Positions 18,917 through 28,210 are shown, counted from the stretch's first letter. The stretch: DNA of 64,000 bases from an uncultured Rhodospirillales bacterium (GCA_903835235.1 CAILMF010000015.1:186001-250000); one strand, 5' to 3'. Notes: generated by a model not told the origin, from the letters alone. Made by a program: numbers and translations.

Positions 18917-21016
18917 CTATCGAAGCGCCGGCGCCTTCGCCTCACGGAATTTGCCGCCGGCCTCGGCGATTTCTCGCAGAAGCGGTGCCGGGGCCCAGCG
19001 GGCGCCATACCGTTGGTGCCAGGCGGCAACCTGGTTATAGACCGCCTGGGCACCGATCTCGTCGGCCCAGAACATCAAGCCGCCACGATACCGCGGGAAG
19101 CCGAAGCCGTTCAGCCACATCACGTCGATGTCGCTTGCCCGCAACGCCTTGCCTTCCGCCAGGATCTTGCAGGCTTCGTTCAGTGACGCGAACAGCAGTC
19201 GGTGCAGGATCTCCTCGTCGGTGAAGACCTTCTGCTCGATCCCCAGTTCCGCGGCGACCTCAAGGGCGATTTGGTCCACGATGGGGTCCGGGTGTGGCGT
19301 GCGGTCGCCCGGTTCGTAGCGGTACCAACCGGCGCCAGTCTTCTGCCCCTTGCGGCCCATTTCCACGATCCGATCCGCCACCGGCCACTTGCGATAGTTC
19401 GGATCGGCTGCGGCGCGACGCTTGCGCGTCATATAGTTTACGTCCAGCCCGCTCAGGTCGTTCACCGCGAAGGGGCCCATCGGGTATCCGAAGTTGACCA
19501 TCACCCGGTCGATTTGCTCCGGGCGGGCGCCTTCCTCCACCATCAGGTTCTGTTCAAGCCCGAACGGGATGCGACTGCGGTTGGCGACGAAGCCATCGCA
19601 ATTCCCTGCATAGGCGGAAATTTTGCCAATGGCGCGGCCCAGCTTCATGCCCGTGGCCAGCGTTTCCGGAGCAGTCCTGTTGCCCTCCACCACTTCAAAG
19701 AGCTTCATCACGTTGGCCGGGGCGAAGAAATGAGTGCCGGCAACCGCCTCGGGGCGCTTGGTTGAGGCTGCGATCGCATCGATATCCAGCGCGGAACTGT
19801 TTGTGAAAAGAAATGCGCCTGGCTTCATCACCGCGTCCAGCTTGGCAAAGACGTCCTGCTTCACCGCCAACTGCTCGAACACGGCCTCGATGACGGCATC
19901 GCAATCGGCGATCGCGTCGTACCCCTCGACCGGCTCGATCAATGCCAGGCGCTTGTCCATCTCGGCCTGGGTCAGGCTGCCACGCTTCACGCTGACGGCG
20001 TAGTTGCTGCGGATCCGCTCCATGCCGCGGTCCAAGGCCTCTCGCGTTGCGTCCATGAGCTTCACGGGCAAGCCGCTGTCGGCAAAGCTCATCGCGATGC
20101 CGCCCCCCATTGTGCCGGCACCGACGACAGCTGCGGATTTCACGTCCGCCGCCGCAGTTTCCTTCGGCAGCTGCGGCAGCTTCGTCACCTCCCTTTCGGC
20201 GAAGAAGGCGTAGCGCAGCGAGCGGGCCTCCGGCGAGTTCTCCAATTCGCCGAACAACCGCCGTTCTTCCACCAGCCCCTCGGAGCAGGACATGCTGCAG
20301 GCGGCTTCGACAGCGGCAATGGCAGCGAATGGCGCCGGTTGCCCGCGCGCCTTGCGCGCGATCGCCTTGCGTTGGGCGTCGAACATGCCTGGTTCCGCGC
20401 TGGCCGGAGGCCGTTCGCTTATGCGGCGAAGGCCCTGGCCAGCCTTTTCCCGGGCGAATGCGATGGCCGTTGCCCGCAGATCGTTCGTTTCCACCACCTC
20501 GTCGATGATGCCCATCGCCTTTGCTTCGGGCGCCGGTACGTGCCGGCCGCTGACGATCATTTCCAGCGCCGCCTTTGCACCCGCCAAACGCGGTAGTCGC
20601 TGAGTGCCGCCGCCGCCGGGAATAACCCCGATGAGCACTTCCGGCAGCCCGACCTTGGCGGTGGGCACCGCGATTCGCCACGTGCAGCAAAGCGCGTTTT
20701 CCAGCCCACCACCGAGCGCATAGCCATGGATGGCTGCCACCACGGGCTTGCTGCATTGCTCCAGGGCATCATAACTGCGTCGCGTTGGCTGTTCCCGCTT
20801 GGTTCCAAAACGGCGGATATCCGCGCCGGCGATGAAGCTCCGGCCGGCCCCGATCAGCACCAAGGCGCGCACATTGTGATCAGCCTCGGCCTTGTCGACG
20901 CTGGTGATGATTCCTTCGCTGACGCCTGCCCCCAGGGCGTTCACCGGAGGATTGTTGATGGTGATGACGCCGATGCCGTCTTCGACGGCGTATTGCACCA
21001 CATCCTGTTCGCCCAT
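18917..21016 (-). CDS. Bifunctional enoyl-CoA hydratase/3-hydroxyacyl-CoA dehydrogenase (FadB/FadJ-like)
   Basis: A 699-residue fatty-acid beta-oxidation protein. The N-terminal crotonase domain (INNPPVNALG, SFIAGADIRRFG, GYALGGGLE, PGGGGTQRLPRL) covers about residues 1-190. A Rossmann NAD domain begins at AAVVGAGTMGGGIAMSF near residue 300 and carries the THFFAPANVMKL segment, and duplicated C-terminal dehydrogenase domains end with the GFGFPRYRGGLMFWAD block. The ATG at 21016 with GGGAGAG upstream is chosen; a 61-codon upstream extension is unlike the family. No thiolase partner is adjacent. It is divergent from the helicase gene. Confidence 0.92.
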   Translation of the reverse strand: MGEQDVVQYAVEDGIGVITINNPPVNALGAGVSEGIITSVDKAEADHNVRALVLIGAGRSFIAGADIRRFGTKREQPTRRSYDALEQCSKPVVAAIHGYALGGGLENALCCTWRIAVPTAKVGLPEVLIGVIPGGGGTQRLPRLAGAKAALEMIVSGRHVPAPEAKAMGIIDEVVETNDLRATAIAFAREKAGQGLRRISERPPASAEPGMFDAQRKAIARKARGQPAPFAAIAAVEAACSMSCSEGLVEERRLFGELENSPEARSLRYAFFAEREVTKLPQLPKETAAADVKSAAVVGAGTMGGGIAMSFADSGLPVKLMDATREALDRGMERIRSNYAVSVKRGSLTQAEMDKRLALIEPVEGYDAIADCDAVIEAVFEQLAVKQDVFAKLDAVMKPGAFLFTNSSALDIDAIAASTKRPEAVAGTHFFAPANVMKLFEVVEGNRTAPETLATGMKLGRAIGKISAYAGNCDGFVANRSRIPFGLEQNLMVEEGARPEQIDRVMVNFGYPMGPFAVNDLSGLDVNYMTRKRRAAADPNYRKWPVADRIVEMGRKGQKTGAGWYRYEPGDRTPHPDPIVDQIALEVAAELGIEQKVFTDEEILHRLLFASLNEACKILAEGKALRASDIDVMWLNGFGFPRYRGGLMFWADEIGAQAVYNQVAAWHQRYGARWAPAPLLREIAEAGGKFREAKAPALR

Positions 21017-21188
21017 GGCGTGCTCTCCCGTTGCGTTTCCTGGGCACAGGATTCCCATGCGTGCGCCGCCCGCGCAAGAACGCGGGGCTGCCATTCGTTG
21101 CGGCTGCCCTCTCAGCTGCACGCAACGCTTGACCTGTCGCGCCTCGCCGCTCAAGGGACGCACTGAGATCCTGGAAATCCCGTCACCC

Positions 21189-22916
21189 ATGCCTTTCAAC
21201 CATCTGGCCGCTTCGTTGCAGGCTGCCCTTACCGAGCGCGGTTACGCCGAGGCGACGCCGGTACAGGCCGCAGTGCTTGATCCCGCGACGACCGGCCGCG
21301 ATCTGCTTGTCTCCGCCCGTACCGGGAGCGGCAAAACCGTGGCCTACGGTCTGGCCATGGCCGCAGAGCTGCTGGGTGGAGAAGACCGGCTGCCGCCAGC
21401 CGGCGCTCCCCTCGCGCTGATCGTGGCGCCGACCCGTGAACTTGCCCTGCAAGTCAAGACAGAACTCACCTGGCTCTATGCAAATGCCGGCGGCCGCGTG
21501 GTTTCGGTGGTGGGCGGCATGGACCCCCTCGCCGAGCGGCGCCTGCTGAATGCTGGTGCCCATATTGTCGTCGGTACGCCAGGCCGTATGCGCGACCATC
21601 TCGAGCGCTCGAACCTTCGGCCGGACAACCTCCGGGTCGTCGTGCTTGATGAGGCAGACGAGATGCTGGACCTCGGCTTCAAGGAAGAACTTGAAGCGAT
21701 CCTCGAGGAAACGCCGGCCGAGCGGCGTACCTTGATGTTTTCGGCGACGGTGCCGCGCGGCATCGCCGCCTTGGCCAAGGGCTACCAGAGGGATGCGCTG
21801 CGCCTCGAAGTCGGCGGTGCCGATCCCCAGCATGTCGATATCGAATACCGTGCCTGCGTGGTGGCGCCCTATGAGCTAGAGCGCGCCGTCGTGAACCTGC
21901 TGCGGCTTGAAGACCCGGCCCTGGCGATGGTGTTCTGCGCGACGCGCGCCGCGGTTGCTCGTCTCCACGGCAACCTGACCGAGCGTGGCTTTTCCACGGT
22001 CGCGCTATCGGGGGAACTGAGCCAGGCTGAGCGCACCCGCGCGCTGCAGAACCTCCGCGATGGCCGCGCCAGGGTCTGTGTGGCGACAGATGTCGCCGCG
22101 CGGGGCATCGATTTGCCCGAGCTCGGGTTGGTCATTCATGCGGAACTGCCGCGTGACCCTGATACGCTGTTGCACCGCTCTGGTCGTACCGGACGTGCCG
22201 GGCGCAAGGGCATCAGCCAGTTGATCGTGCCCCATACCCGGCGTGCCCTGGCGCAGCGCCTGTTGCAGGCGGCGCGCGTGCAGGCGACCTGGGGTCCGGC
22301 GCCTTCGGCCGACGCCGTGCGCGCGAAGGACGCGGAGCGCATCGGTGAAAAGGCTGCGCAACTGGTTGCCGAGCCGGCCAATGAGGATGACCTGGCTATC
22401 GCCCGGGCCGTGCTGACCGACCCTCGCATGGTTGCCGCAGGCCCCGAAGCAGTTGCGGCTGCCTTGATCAGGACGCTGCGCGGCCCATTGCCCGCCCCAG
22501 AGGAGATCGCCGAGGAGCGTCCGCAGCGCGTCGAGCGGCCCGACTACCGCGATCCCCGCACAGACCAGCGCATCAGCCGCGACGGTCCGCGCGAGGCAGG
22601 GCAGGAAGGCATTTGGTTCCATATGGATGTTGGTCGTGACGGCAATGCCGACCCGAAATGGCTGCTGCCTTTCCTCTGCCGGCGCGGGCACGTGACGCGC
22701 GCGGAGATTGGCCGCATCCGCATCCTGCCCAACGAAACGCAATTCGAGGTTGCGCCCTACGCCGCCGGGCGATTTGCGACCGCGAGCCGCAAGGCAACCG
22801 GCGAGAATGCGGAGATCCGAATAGAGCCGATGCAGCCCCTGCCGCGAGAGCCGCACTCGACGGGACAAAGGCCCGAGCGTGCATCACATCGCGGCCCTCA
22901 CAAGCCGCGGGGGTGA
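21189..22916 (+). CDS. DEAD/DEAH box RNA helicase with DbpA-like RNA-binding domain
   Basis: A 575-residue ATP-dependent RNA helicase. Motifs in order: PVQAAVL (Q motif), ARTGSGKT (Walker A, 43-50), APTRELALQ, VGTPGRM, DEAD at 154-157, SAT, ATDVAARGIDLPELGLVIH and HRSGRTGRAG. The last 80 or so residues (IWFHMDVGRDGNADPKWLLPFLCRRGHVTRAEIGRIRIL) match the DbpA RRM-like domain that binds 23S rRNA hairpin 92, so a role in 50S ribosome assembly is likely. The ATG at 21189 is preferred; a longer in-frame version would overlap the divergent gene. Confidence 0.92.
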   Translation: MPFNHLAASLQAALTERGYAEATPVQAAVLDPATTGRDLLVSARTGSGKTVAYGLAMAAELLGGEDRLPPAGAPLALIVAPTRELALQVKTELTWLYANAGGRVVSVVGGMDPLAERRLLNAGAHIVVGTPGRMRDHLERSNLRPDNLRVVVLDEADEMLDLGFKEELEAILEETPAERRTLMFSATVPRGIAALAKGYQRDALRLEVGGADPQHVDIEYRACVVAPYELERAVVNLLRLEDPALAMVFCATRAAVARLHGNLTERGFSTVALSGELSQAERTRALQNLRDGRARVCVATDVAARGIDLPELGLVIHAELPRDPDTLLHRSGRTGRAGRKGISQLIVPHTRRALAQRLLQAARVQATWGPAPSADAVRAKDAERIGEKAAQLVAEPANEDDLAIARAVLTDPRMVAAGPEAVAAALIRTLRGPLPAPEEIAEERPQRVERPDYRDPRTDQRISRDGPREAGQEGIWFHMDVGRDGNADPKWLLPFLCRRGHVTRAEIGRIRILPNETQFEVAPYAAGRFATASRKATGENAEIRIEPMQPLPREPHSTGQRPERASHRGPHKPRG

Positions 22917-22925
22917 TGACCGGGT

Positions 22926-23852
22926 CTAGTCAGCCCAGAAATCATAGAAGTTGTACCACTGCGTCGGCGCCTGAAGCGTGAAGTGCTGAAGCCGCTGCGC
23001 AAACCGGGCCGCAAGCATGGCCAACGCAGTGTCACGCCCGGCGCGCGGTAGGATGACCTGCTCGGCGAAGAGTTCCAGGTGAACCGTGTAGCCGGCATCG
23101 GCATCCCTGAGGCAGAACAGCAGAAAGACGGGGCAGCCCAATAGCCCCGCCAGGACCCAAGGCCCCAGGGGAAATGCGGCTTCTGCTCCGAGGAAGGGCA
23201 CTTTCACAATTCGGCCACCACCGCCGACAGGCGTCCGGTCTGCCGCCATGGCCAGCCATTCGCCACGTTCTACGCGCTGCTGAAGATCGATTGCCGTTTC
23301 CGGCCCCAACTCCGTCACCTGCAAGGTTCGGCTGAGCGAACTGCCATGAAGGCGATCCAGCATGGTATTGTACTGCGCTGCGTGACGGGTGTGCATCAGC
23401 ACGGTCATGCCATGGGGAAAATGTTCTGCCAGGGCTGCGCGGCTGATGTCAGCATTCCCCAGGTGCGAAACGATCACCATGCCGCCGTACCCAGCGGCCG
23501 CCTTCATGGCAAGCCCATCCGCATCATGTACTCTCAGCCGTCCCTTCGTGCCTGGTGCTCGCGTCGCCATGACGCTGTCCAGCGCCTTCCCGGCAAATTC
23601 CAGGTAATGGCCCAGCCCGTGCCACCAGCGCGGCCTTGAATGGCCGGCCCAGGCCCGCACGCGCCGAAGGTACTCCATCGACGCCTGGCGGCGACTGCGC
23701 TCGCTGAGCCAGAACCAGGTTACCACTGGCAGCAGCACGACGACGCAGGCTCGCCGACCGAGGACACGGCAAGCCATGAACACGAAGCGCATGCCCCAAA
23801 GCGCGCCACGTTCGGACAGCGTGGACCAATGGCCCTTGGACAGTGCAACCAT
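22926..23852 (-). CDS. LpxL/HtrB-type acyltransferase of the aryl polyene cluster
   Basis: A 308-residue membrane-associated acyltransferase. The N-terminus (HWSTLSERGALWGMRFVFMACRVLGRR) is the form seen in APE-cluster acyltransferases rather than in lipid A enzymes. The HLGNADISR segment supplies the HX4D catalytic pair, and AADRTPVGG and FLGAEAAFPLGPWVLA follow as in the LpxL family. In enterobacterial APE clusters this domain is fused behind a glycosyltransferase; here it is separate and divergent from the rest of the operon. It probably attaches a fatty acid to the glycosylated polyene or its lipid carrier. The ATG at 23852 is taken; the upstream extension looks non-coding. Confidence 0.8.
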   Translation of the reverse strand: MVALSKGHWSTLSERGALWGMRFVFMACRVLGRRACVVVLLPVVTWFWLSERSRRQASMEYLRRVRAWAGHSRPRWWHGLGHYLEFAGKALDSVMATRAPGTKGRLRVHDADGLAMKAAAGYGGMVIVSHLGNADISRAALAEHFPHGMTVLMHTRHAAQYNTMLDRLHGSSLSRTLQVTELGPETAIDLQQRVERGEWLAMAADRTPVGGGGRIVKVPFLGAEAAFPLGPWVLAGLLGCPVFLLFCLRDADAGYTVHLELFAEQVILPRAGRDTALAMLAARFAQRLQHFTLQAPTQWYNFYDFWAD

Positions 23853-24003
23853 CAATTCGTCGACTTGGACATTTGTGCCCTTTAATGGACTACGGGCTGG
23901 GGCGACAGCGTTGCTCAGCCCGTTGCAGACTGCATCTTGCGGCGAAGATTGGCGCGGAGGCACTGGCCGCCGGCAAACCTGGAAGAGGGGGGGCGTTTTG
24001 GTC
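23853..24003. promoter_or_regulatory. Divergent promoter region of the aryl polyene cluster
   Basis: This 151-base space separates the minus-strand LpxL-like acyltransferase from the plus-strand chain-length factor and must hold the promoters of both. A GAGGGGGGG ribosome site near 23985-23993 serves the plus-strand gene. No operator with clear symmetry was recognised. Confidence 0.5.
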
Positions 24004-24699
24004 GTGAGCTTCCAAGTGCTGGACTGGGCGGCGCATGCTGACGGCCGCCTCAGGCAGTCCACGGAGGCTGGGGCCAGGGCCACGCCGCCAGCCATGCCCA
24101 TGATGCTACGCCGGCGACTCACTCCGCTGGGCCAAGCCGCCATCGCCGCAGCTTATGGCGCAGGCGCCAAGGCCGGAGTCCACTACGTCTTCGCGTCCCG
24201 CCACGGTGAGTTCCAGCGCTCGCTGCGAGTCTTGGAGGCGCTTGCCGCAGAACAACCGCTTTCACCGGCGGATTTCTCACTTTGTGTCCATAACGCTCTG
24301 GCCGGGTTGCTTTCCATAGCGACAGGCGCCCTGGCCGGCCATACAGCGATCGCGGCCGGGCCGGATAGCCTGGCCGGCGGGCTGCTCGAGGCCGCCGCGC
24401 TGCTGGCCGCAGACCCGGCGACGCGTGTACTGCTGGCCTACTTTGATGATGACCTGCCGGCACCCTACGATGCCTTCCAACTTGAACCGGCGGCCGGGCC
24501 ACTCGCATTGGCAGTACTGCTGGGCTCGCCGAGCGTCGATTGCGCTGCCATTCAATTCGTCGCCACGCCTAGATTGTCGGCACCGAGTTCGGCCACCGCC
24601 CTGCCGGCCCGGGCGTTTCTTCGTTTCCTGGCCGAGAACCTGCTGAGCGCCGAGGCCGGCGGCGCGCGCTTTCAGGTGGCCTGGTGTCGTGCGGCCTAG
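24004..24699 (+). CDS. Beta-ketoacyl synthase chain length factor (ApeC-like)
   Basis: A 231-residue truncated ketosynthase-like protein beginning SFQVLDWAA, the usual start of APE chain-length factors. It keeps the GQAAIAAAYGAG, VFASRHGEFQRSLRVLEAL and FSLCVHNALAGLLSIATG blocks of the thiolase fold but is far too short to be a full ketosynthase. By analogy with Xenorhabdus APE enzymes it should pair with the ApeO-type KS (32792) and set polyene length. The GTG at 24004 is used because the conserved start follows it directly and a purine-rich ribosome site lies upstream; a TTG six bases earlier is possible. It overlaps the next gene by 11 bases. Confidence 0.85.
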   Translation: MSFQVLDWAAHADGRLRQSTEAGARATPPAMPMMLRRRLTPLGQAAIAAAYGAGAKAGVHYVFASRHGEFQRSLRVLEALAAEQPLSPADFSLCVHNALAGLLSIATGALAGHTAIAAGPDSLAGGLLEAAALLAADPATRVLLAYFDDDLPAPYDAFQLEPAAGPLALAVLLGSPSVDCAAIQFVATPRLSAPSSATALPARAFLRFLAENLLSAEAGGARFQVAWCRAA

Positions 24700-25483
24700 T
24701 TCCTCTCCAGGGCTTGGTGGTCGCCTGTTCCGGCTGTGGCGTATTCCTGCGACAGGCTTCGCGTTTGCCTCGCTCGGCGTCGGTGGTTTGGCTTTGGCCT
24801 TGTTTTGCTTCCCGCTGCTGCGGATAATTGCCCCGAATCCGGCGACGGGCCGCCGTTGGACCCAGCGAGCGATAAGCTCGGTTTTCCAGTGTTACTTGTT
24901 GATGCTGCGTGGTTTGGGCTTGATCACTGTCGAGGTCGAGGGGCGCGACAAGATTGCAGCGAGTCGCGGAAAACTGGTGGTCGCCAACCACCCGACCCTA
25001 TTGGACGTGGTGCTGTTGATGGCCCTGGTCCGCAATGCCCAGTGTGTCGTCAAGCATCAACTCTGGTCCAACTGGTTTTTGGGTCCCGTCGTCCGCGCTG
25101 CCGGCTACGTTCGCAACGACATCGCGGGCGAAGATTTTGTTGCGGCCTGCCGCCGAGCCCTGGCTGAAGGCAACAATCTCATAATTTTCCCGGAAGGAAC
25201 CCGCAGCGTGCCAGGTCAACCGTTGCGCCTTCAACGTGGATTTGCCAACATTGCTCTGTTGGTGCCGGCGGACATGCAACTACTGAGGTTGCAGTGTAAA
25301 CCAATTACACTCGTAAAGGGAGAACCGTGGTGGCGCGTTCCAGAGCGACGTGCCAACTTTCGAGTTACTGTCGGGGAACTCTTACCGGTTGCACCCTTCC
25401 TTGCCTGCGGACCGCGGGCAATTGGATCCCGCCGGCTTACCAGCCACTTGCAGGAATATTGGGACCGAGACCGCGATGAGTGA
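24689..25483 (+). CDS. Lysophospholipid acyltransferase family protein
   Basis: A 264-residue PlsC-type acyltransferase of the APE cluster. A membrane segment at about residues 24-45 is followed by VVANHPTLLDVVLL, which holds the HX4D catalytic motif, and by NNLIIFPEGTRS, the glycerophosphate-binding block. It may acylate the lipid part that carries the polyene. The GTG start lies 11 bases inside the preceding gene. The stop overlaps the first ACP gene by eight bases. Confidence 0.88.
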   Translation: MRPSSSPGLGGRLFRLWRIPATGFAFASLGVGGLALALFCFPLLRIIAPNPATGRRWTQRAISSVFQCYLLMLRGLGLITVEVEGRDKIAASRGKLVVANHPTLLDVVLLMALVRNAQCVVKHQLWSNWFLGPVVRAAGYVRNDIAGEDFVAACRRALAEGNNLIIFPEGTRSVPGQPLRLQRGFANIALLVPADMQLLRLQCKPITLVKGEPWWRVPERRANFRVTVGELLPVAPFLACGPRAIGSRRLTSHLQEYWDRDRDE

Positions 25484-25739
25484 ATTGGAAGCCGAGATCA
25501 AGCGATTGATCATCTCAGCTTTGAAGCTGGAAGATCTGACGCCCGACGACATCGCAACCGACGAACCTCTGTTCGGTGACGGTTTGGGGCTGGATTCGAT
25601 TGATGGGCTTGAGATGGGGATCGCACTTCGCAAGGCGTATGGGTTGAAAATCGAAACCGCGAACGAGGAACTGCGTCAGCATTTTGCCACGGTCGGTACC
25701 CTGGCTCGCTTCGTTGCAGCCAATCGGGAGGCGGCGTGA
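25476..25739 (+). CDS. Acyl carrier protein, aryl polyene type (ApeE-like)
   Basis: An 87-residue ACP. The phosphopantetheine attachment site is Ser41 in LGLDSIDGLE. It begins MSELEAEIKRLII, with the four-helix pattern expected, and is acidic. With its neighbour it should carry the aryl starter and growing polyene between the cluster enzymes. The ATG overlaps the acyltransferase stop by eight bases, and the stop overlaps the second ACP start. Confidence 0.93.
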   Translation: MSELEAEIKRLIISALKLEDLTPDDIATDEPLFGDGLGLDSIDGLEMGIALRKAYGLKIETANEELRQHFATVGTLARFVAANREAA

Positions 25740-26005
25740 TGACTGATGCGGCGCCAGACAAGCCGGAGGTGCTGGCGACGCTCACTCGCTACCTTGTGGA
25801 AATGTTCGAGGTCCCTGAGGAGGCCATCACGTTCGAAGCACTGCTTTTCGAGGATCTGGACCTCGACAGCATCGACGCTGTCGACCTGGTTGTGCGCTTG
25901 CAGGACTACACCGGGCGCAAGATCCCGGTTGCGGAATTCAAGTCCGTGCGAACGGTGGGCGATGTGGTGGACCAGGTGCATGCGCTGCTTGTCCGCCCAG
26001 GCTGA
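25739..26005 (+). CDS. Acyl carrier protein, aryl polyene type (ApeF-like)
   Basis: An 88-residue second ACP with attachment Ser44 in LDLDSIDAVDL. Two ACPs in a row are a standard feature of APE clusters. GGGAGG at about 25727-25732 is spaced six bases from the ATG at 25739; a GTG three bases earlier is the alternative start. The stop of the first ACP overlaps the ATG by one base (TGATG). Confidence 0.92.
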   Translation: MTDAAPDKPEVLATLTRYLVEMFEVPEEAITFEALLFEDLDLDSIDAVDLVVRLQDYTGRKIPVAEFKSVRTVGDVVDQVHALLVRPG

Positions 26006-26573
26006 CCCCGACCGACCCAGTTCGCCGTCACGTTTGGCCGGCGTCATCGTCGGACTGGCAGGCCTGAGCTATCCGTTCCTGGTGTTGCTGGGCCTCCACT
26101 TCCTGCCGCATTGGATGCTCCTTCTGGTGCCGGTGTTGCTGCTGGCCGCGCGCATGGCGCTAGGCAGGCGCGGCCCGGCGGAGGCCGTGCTCGGGTTGGC
26201 AGCCCTGGTTGTATTGACGCTTGACCTGTTCAATCCGGAACTTGCAGTCCGTGTTTGGCCCGTGGTGGTCAGCCTGGGCTTGGCAATCCTCTTCGGGGCC
26301 AGCTTCCGTTGGGGACCGGTAATGGTCGAGCGGATCGCCGAGGCGGCTGAGGGCCCGATGCCAGCGGTCGCGCGTCCCTACCTTCGTCGCGTTACAGCGG
26401 TCTGGGTGTGCTTCTTTGTCGTGAATGGCGCCATCGCCGCTTGGACGGTGTGGTTCGGCACCCTTGAGCAATGGGCTCTGTACAATGGGCTGATCAGCTA
26501 CATCCTGGTCGGCAGTCTGATGTTGGGTGAGATGCTCCTGCGCCGCATGGTGCGTCCGAAGCACGCAGCATGA
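25980..26573 (+). CDS. COG4648 family membrane protein of the aryl polyene cluster
   Basis: A protein of about 197 residues with several hydrophobic segments (AGVIVGLAGLSYPFLVLLGL, WMLLLVPVLLLAAR, AVLGLAALVVLTLDLF, VVVSLGLAILFGASF, WVCFFVVNGAIAAWTVWF, and a last one near the C-terminus). The placing directly after the ACP pair and before the AMP ligase, and the RWGPVMVERIAEAAEG loop, match the COG4648 protein found in APE clusters, whose exact role is not known. The ATG at 25980 lies 26 bases inside the preceding ACP gene; a TTG at 25989 is an equally possible start. Confidence 0.8.
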   Translation: MRCLSAQADPDRPSSPSRLAGVIVGLAGLSYPFLVLLGLHFLPHWMLLLVPVLLLAARMALGRRGPAEAVLGLAALVVLTLDLFNPELAVRVWPVVVSLGLAILFGASFRWGPVMVERIAEAAEGPMPAVARPYLRRVTAVWVCFFVVNGAIAAWTVWFGTLEQWALYNGLISYILVGSLMLGEMLLRRMVRPKHAA

Positions 26574-28210
26574 GCCTCGTTCCCTTGGCGGCTCTGTTGC
26601 CCCATGGCCGGCCTGACAGCTTCGTGGTCGCGCAGTGCAGCTACGGCCCGATCACTCTCGCCGAGCTGAGACGCAAGGTCGCGCAGGGCGTTGCCAGCTT
26701 AAAGGCAATCGGTGCGAATAGGGTGCTTTTGGCCACCGAAAGCGCGGCGGATTTCCTGGCCGCATTGCTGACGACCTTGCATGCGGGGGCGACGGCCGTC
26801 ATGCCGCCCAATGCCCAACCTGGCACTTTGGCCCGCCTGGCCAAGGAAGCCGATATTCTGCTGCGTGAAGCGCCCAGCGGTGATGTCGAAGCACAGCTTA
26901 CCGCGCTGGATGCGGAAACCAGTCGAATGGAATTCTTCACTTCTGGAAGCACAGGGGACAGTACACGTGTGGAGAAGACCCTCTCGCAGTTGGAACGAGA
27001 GGTTGCCACGCTGGAAGCCGTCTGGGGTGAGCGGTTCGGCCAGGCCCAGGTTCTGGGAATGGTCAGTCACCAGCACATCTTCGGCCTGACATTCCGCTTG
27101 CTATGGCCGGTGATGGCCGGCCGTCCGTTTGCCGCCCACAACCACTTCGCCTGGGAAACGCTGGTGGCGGCGTTGCACGGCCCAAGCATTGCCGTAGTCA
27201 GCCCGGCGCATCTGGTGCGACTGGAGGGTCTGGCCCCTGTTGCGGCGGCGCGCGCTCCGCTCGCCATCTTTACCGCCGGCGCTCCGGTGACGCTGGAGGC
27301 AGCCCGGCGGTGCGAGGCGTTGTTGGGCGTTCTGCCCATTGAGATCTTCGGGAGTACGGAAACGGGTGCCATTGGTTGGCGGCAGCAGTTGGATGCCGAT
27401 ACCCCATGGCATACGCTGCCCGGTACTGAGTTGAGCACGCGGGAGGGTGGTCTCCTCGACATCCGGTCGCCGAACCTGGCACACGGAGACGTGCTCCATA
27501 GCGCGGACAGGGTCGCAATGACCCCCGGTGGCTTCCGGTTCGTCGGCCGCGCCGACCGCATCGTGAAGGTAGAGGGGAAGCGCGTCAGCCTGACTGCACT
27601 GGAACGTGACCTTACATCCCTGGCGGAGGTGACCGAGGCGGCCCTGGCGATGCGGGATGGCGAGTTGGGAGCCCTCCTCGTACTGACTCCCGAAGCACGG
27701 TCGTCATTGGCTGCCGAGGGCCGGTTCCGCTTCGAACGGCGGCTGCGCCGCGCCCTGGCCGATACTCACGAGCCGAGCGCGCTGCCCCGACGCTGGCGCT
27801 TCCTGCCCGCCCTGCCGCTGGACCCGATGGGCAAGCGCGACCGCTTGGCGCTTGAAGCCCTGCTGGCGGAGGCCGCGCCGCGCGAGCCGATCCTCACAGC
27901 GCTGCGCCCGGGTGACCGGGCGGTCGAACTCGAGTTCGCCGTTTCGGGCAGCCTGCACTGGTTCAAGGGGCACTTTCCCGACTTTGCGATCCTGCCGGGC
28001 GTTGTGCAGGTACATTGGGCGATGCTGTACGCACGCCGCTTCCTTGGCATCACTGCTTCACCGGGCAGGGCGCAGATGAAATTTCGTCGGCCGATACGCC
28101 CGGATGAATGTTTGACGCTGACGCTGGAGGTTCAGCGCAATCGCGTTCTCTTTACCTATCGCAGAGGTACAGAGATCTGTTCGACAGGCGCCTTGACACT
28201 ACCGGTATGA
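26570..28210 (+). CDS. Acyl-ACP synthetase fused to ApeI-family dehydratase
   Basis: A 546-residue two-domain protein. Residues about 1-430 are an ANL adenylation domain: FFTSGSTGDSTRVEK (122-136) is the phosphate loop, followed by VVSPAHL, EIFGSTETGAIGWR and FVGRADRIVKVEGKRVS; it should activate the aryl starter, probably 4-hydroxybenzoate-like, and load an ACP. Residues about 450-546 are a hotdog fold with GHFPDFAILPGV (catalytic His468), as in the ApeI dehydratase. In Xenorhabdus these are separate proteins (ApeH and ApeI); here one chain would couple loading and dehydration. ATGA overlaps the preceding gene. Confidence 0.88.
   Translation: MSLVPLAALLPHGRPDSFVVAQCSYGPITLAELRRKVAQGVASLKAIGANRVLLATESAADFLAALLTTLHAGATAVMPPNAQPGTLARLAKEADILLREAPSGDVEAQLTALDAETSRMEFFTSGSTGDSTRVEKTLSQLEREVATLEAVWGERFGQAQVLGMVSHQHIFGLTFRLLWPVMAGRPFAAHNHFAWETLVAALHGPSIAVVSPAHLVRLEGLAPVAAARAPLAIFTAGAPVTLEAARRCEALLGVLPIEIFGSTETGAIGWRQQLDADTPWHTLPGTELSTREGGLLDIRSPNLAHGDVLHSADRVAMTPGGFRFVGRADRIVKVEGKRVSLTALERDLTSLAEVTEAALAMRDGELGALLVLTPEARSSLAAEGRFRFERRLRRALADTHEPSALPRRWRFLPALPLDPMGKRDRLALEALLAEAAPREPILTALRPGDRAVELEFAVSGSLHWFKGHFPDFAILPGVVQVHWAMLYARRFLGITASPGRAQMKFRRPIRPDECLTLTLEVQRNRVLFTYRRGTEICSTGALTLPV

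Noticed and set aside
20892-21188. 99-codon N-terminal extension of the DEAD-box helicase
   Set aside because: The added residues overlap the divergent dehydrogenase gene and do not resemble the helicase N-terminus; ATG at 21189 starts at the conserved region.
22926-23852. Lipid A late acyltransferase (LpxL/LpxM) as the function of this gene
   Set aside because: The N-terminal pattern and location beside the polyene operon fit the APE acyltransferase better; lipid A role kept only as an alternative.
23853-24143. Long N-terminal extension (97 codons) of the LpxL-like acyltransferase
   Set aside because: The extension runs over the divergent chain-length factor start and has no similarity to acyltransferases.
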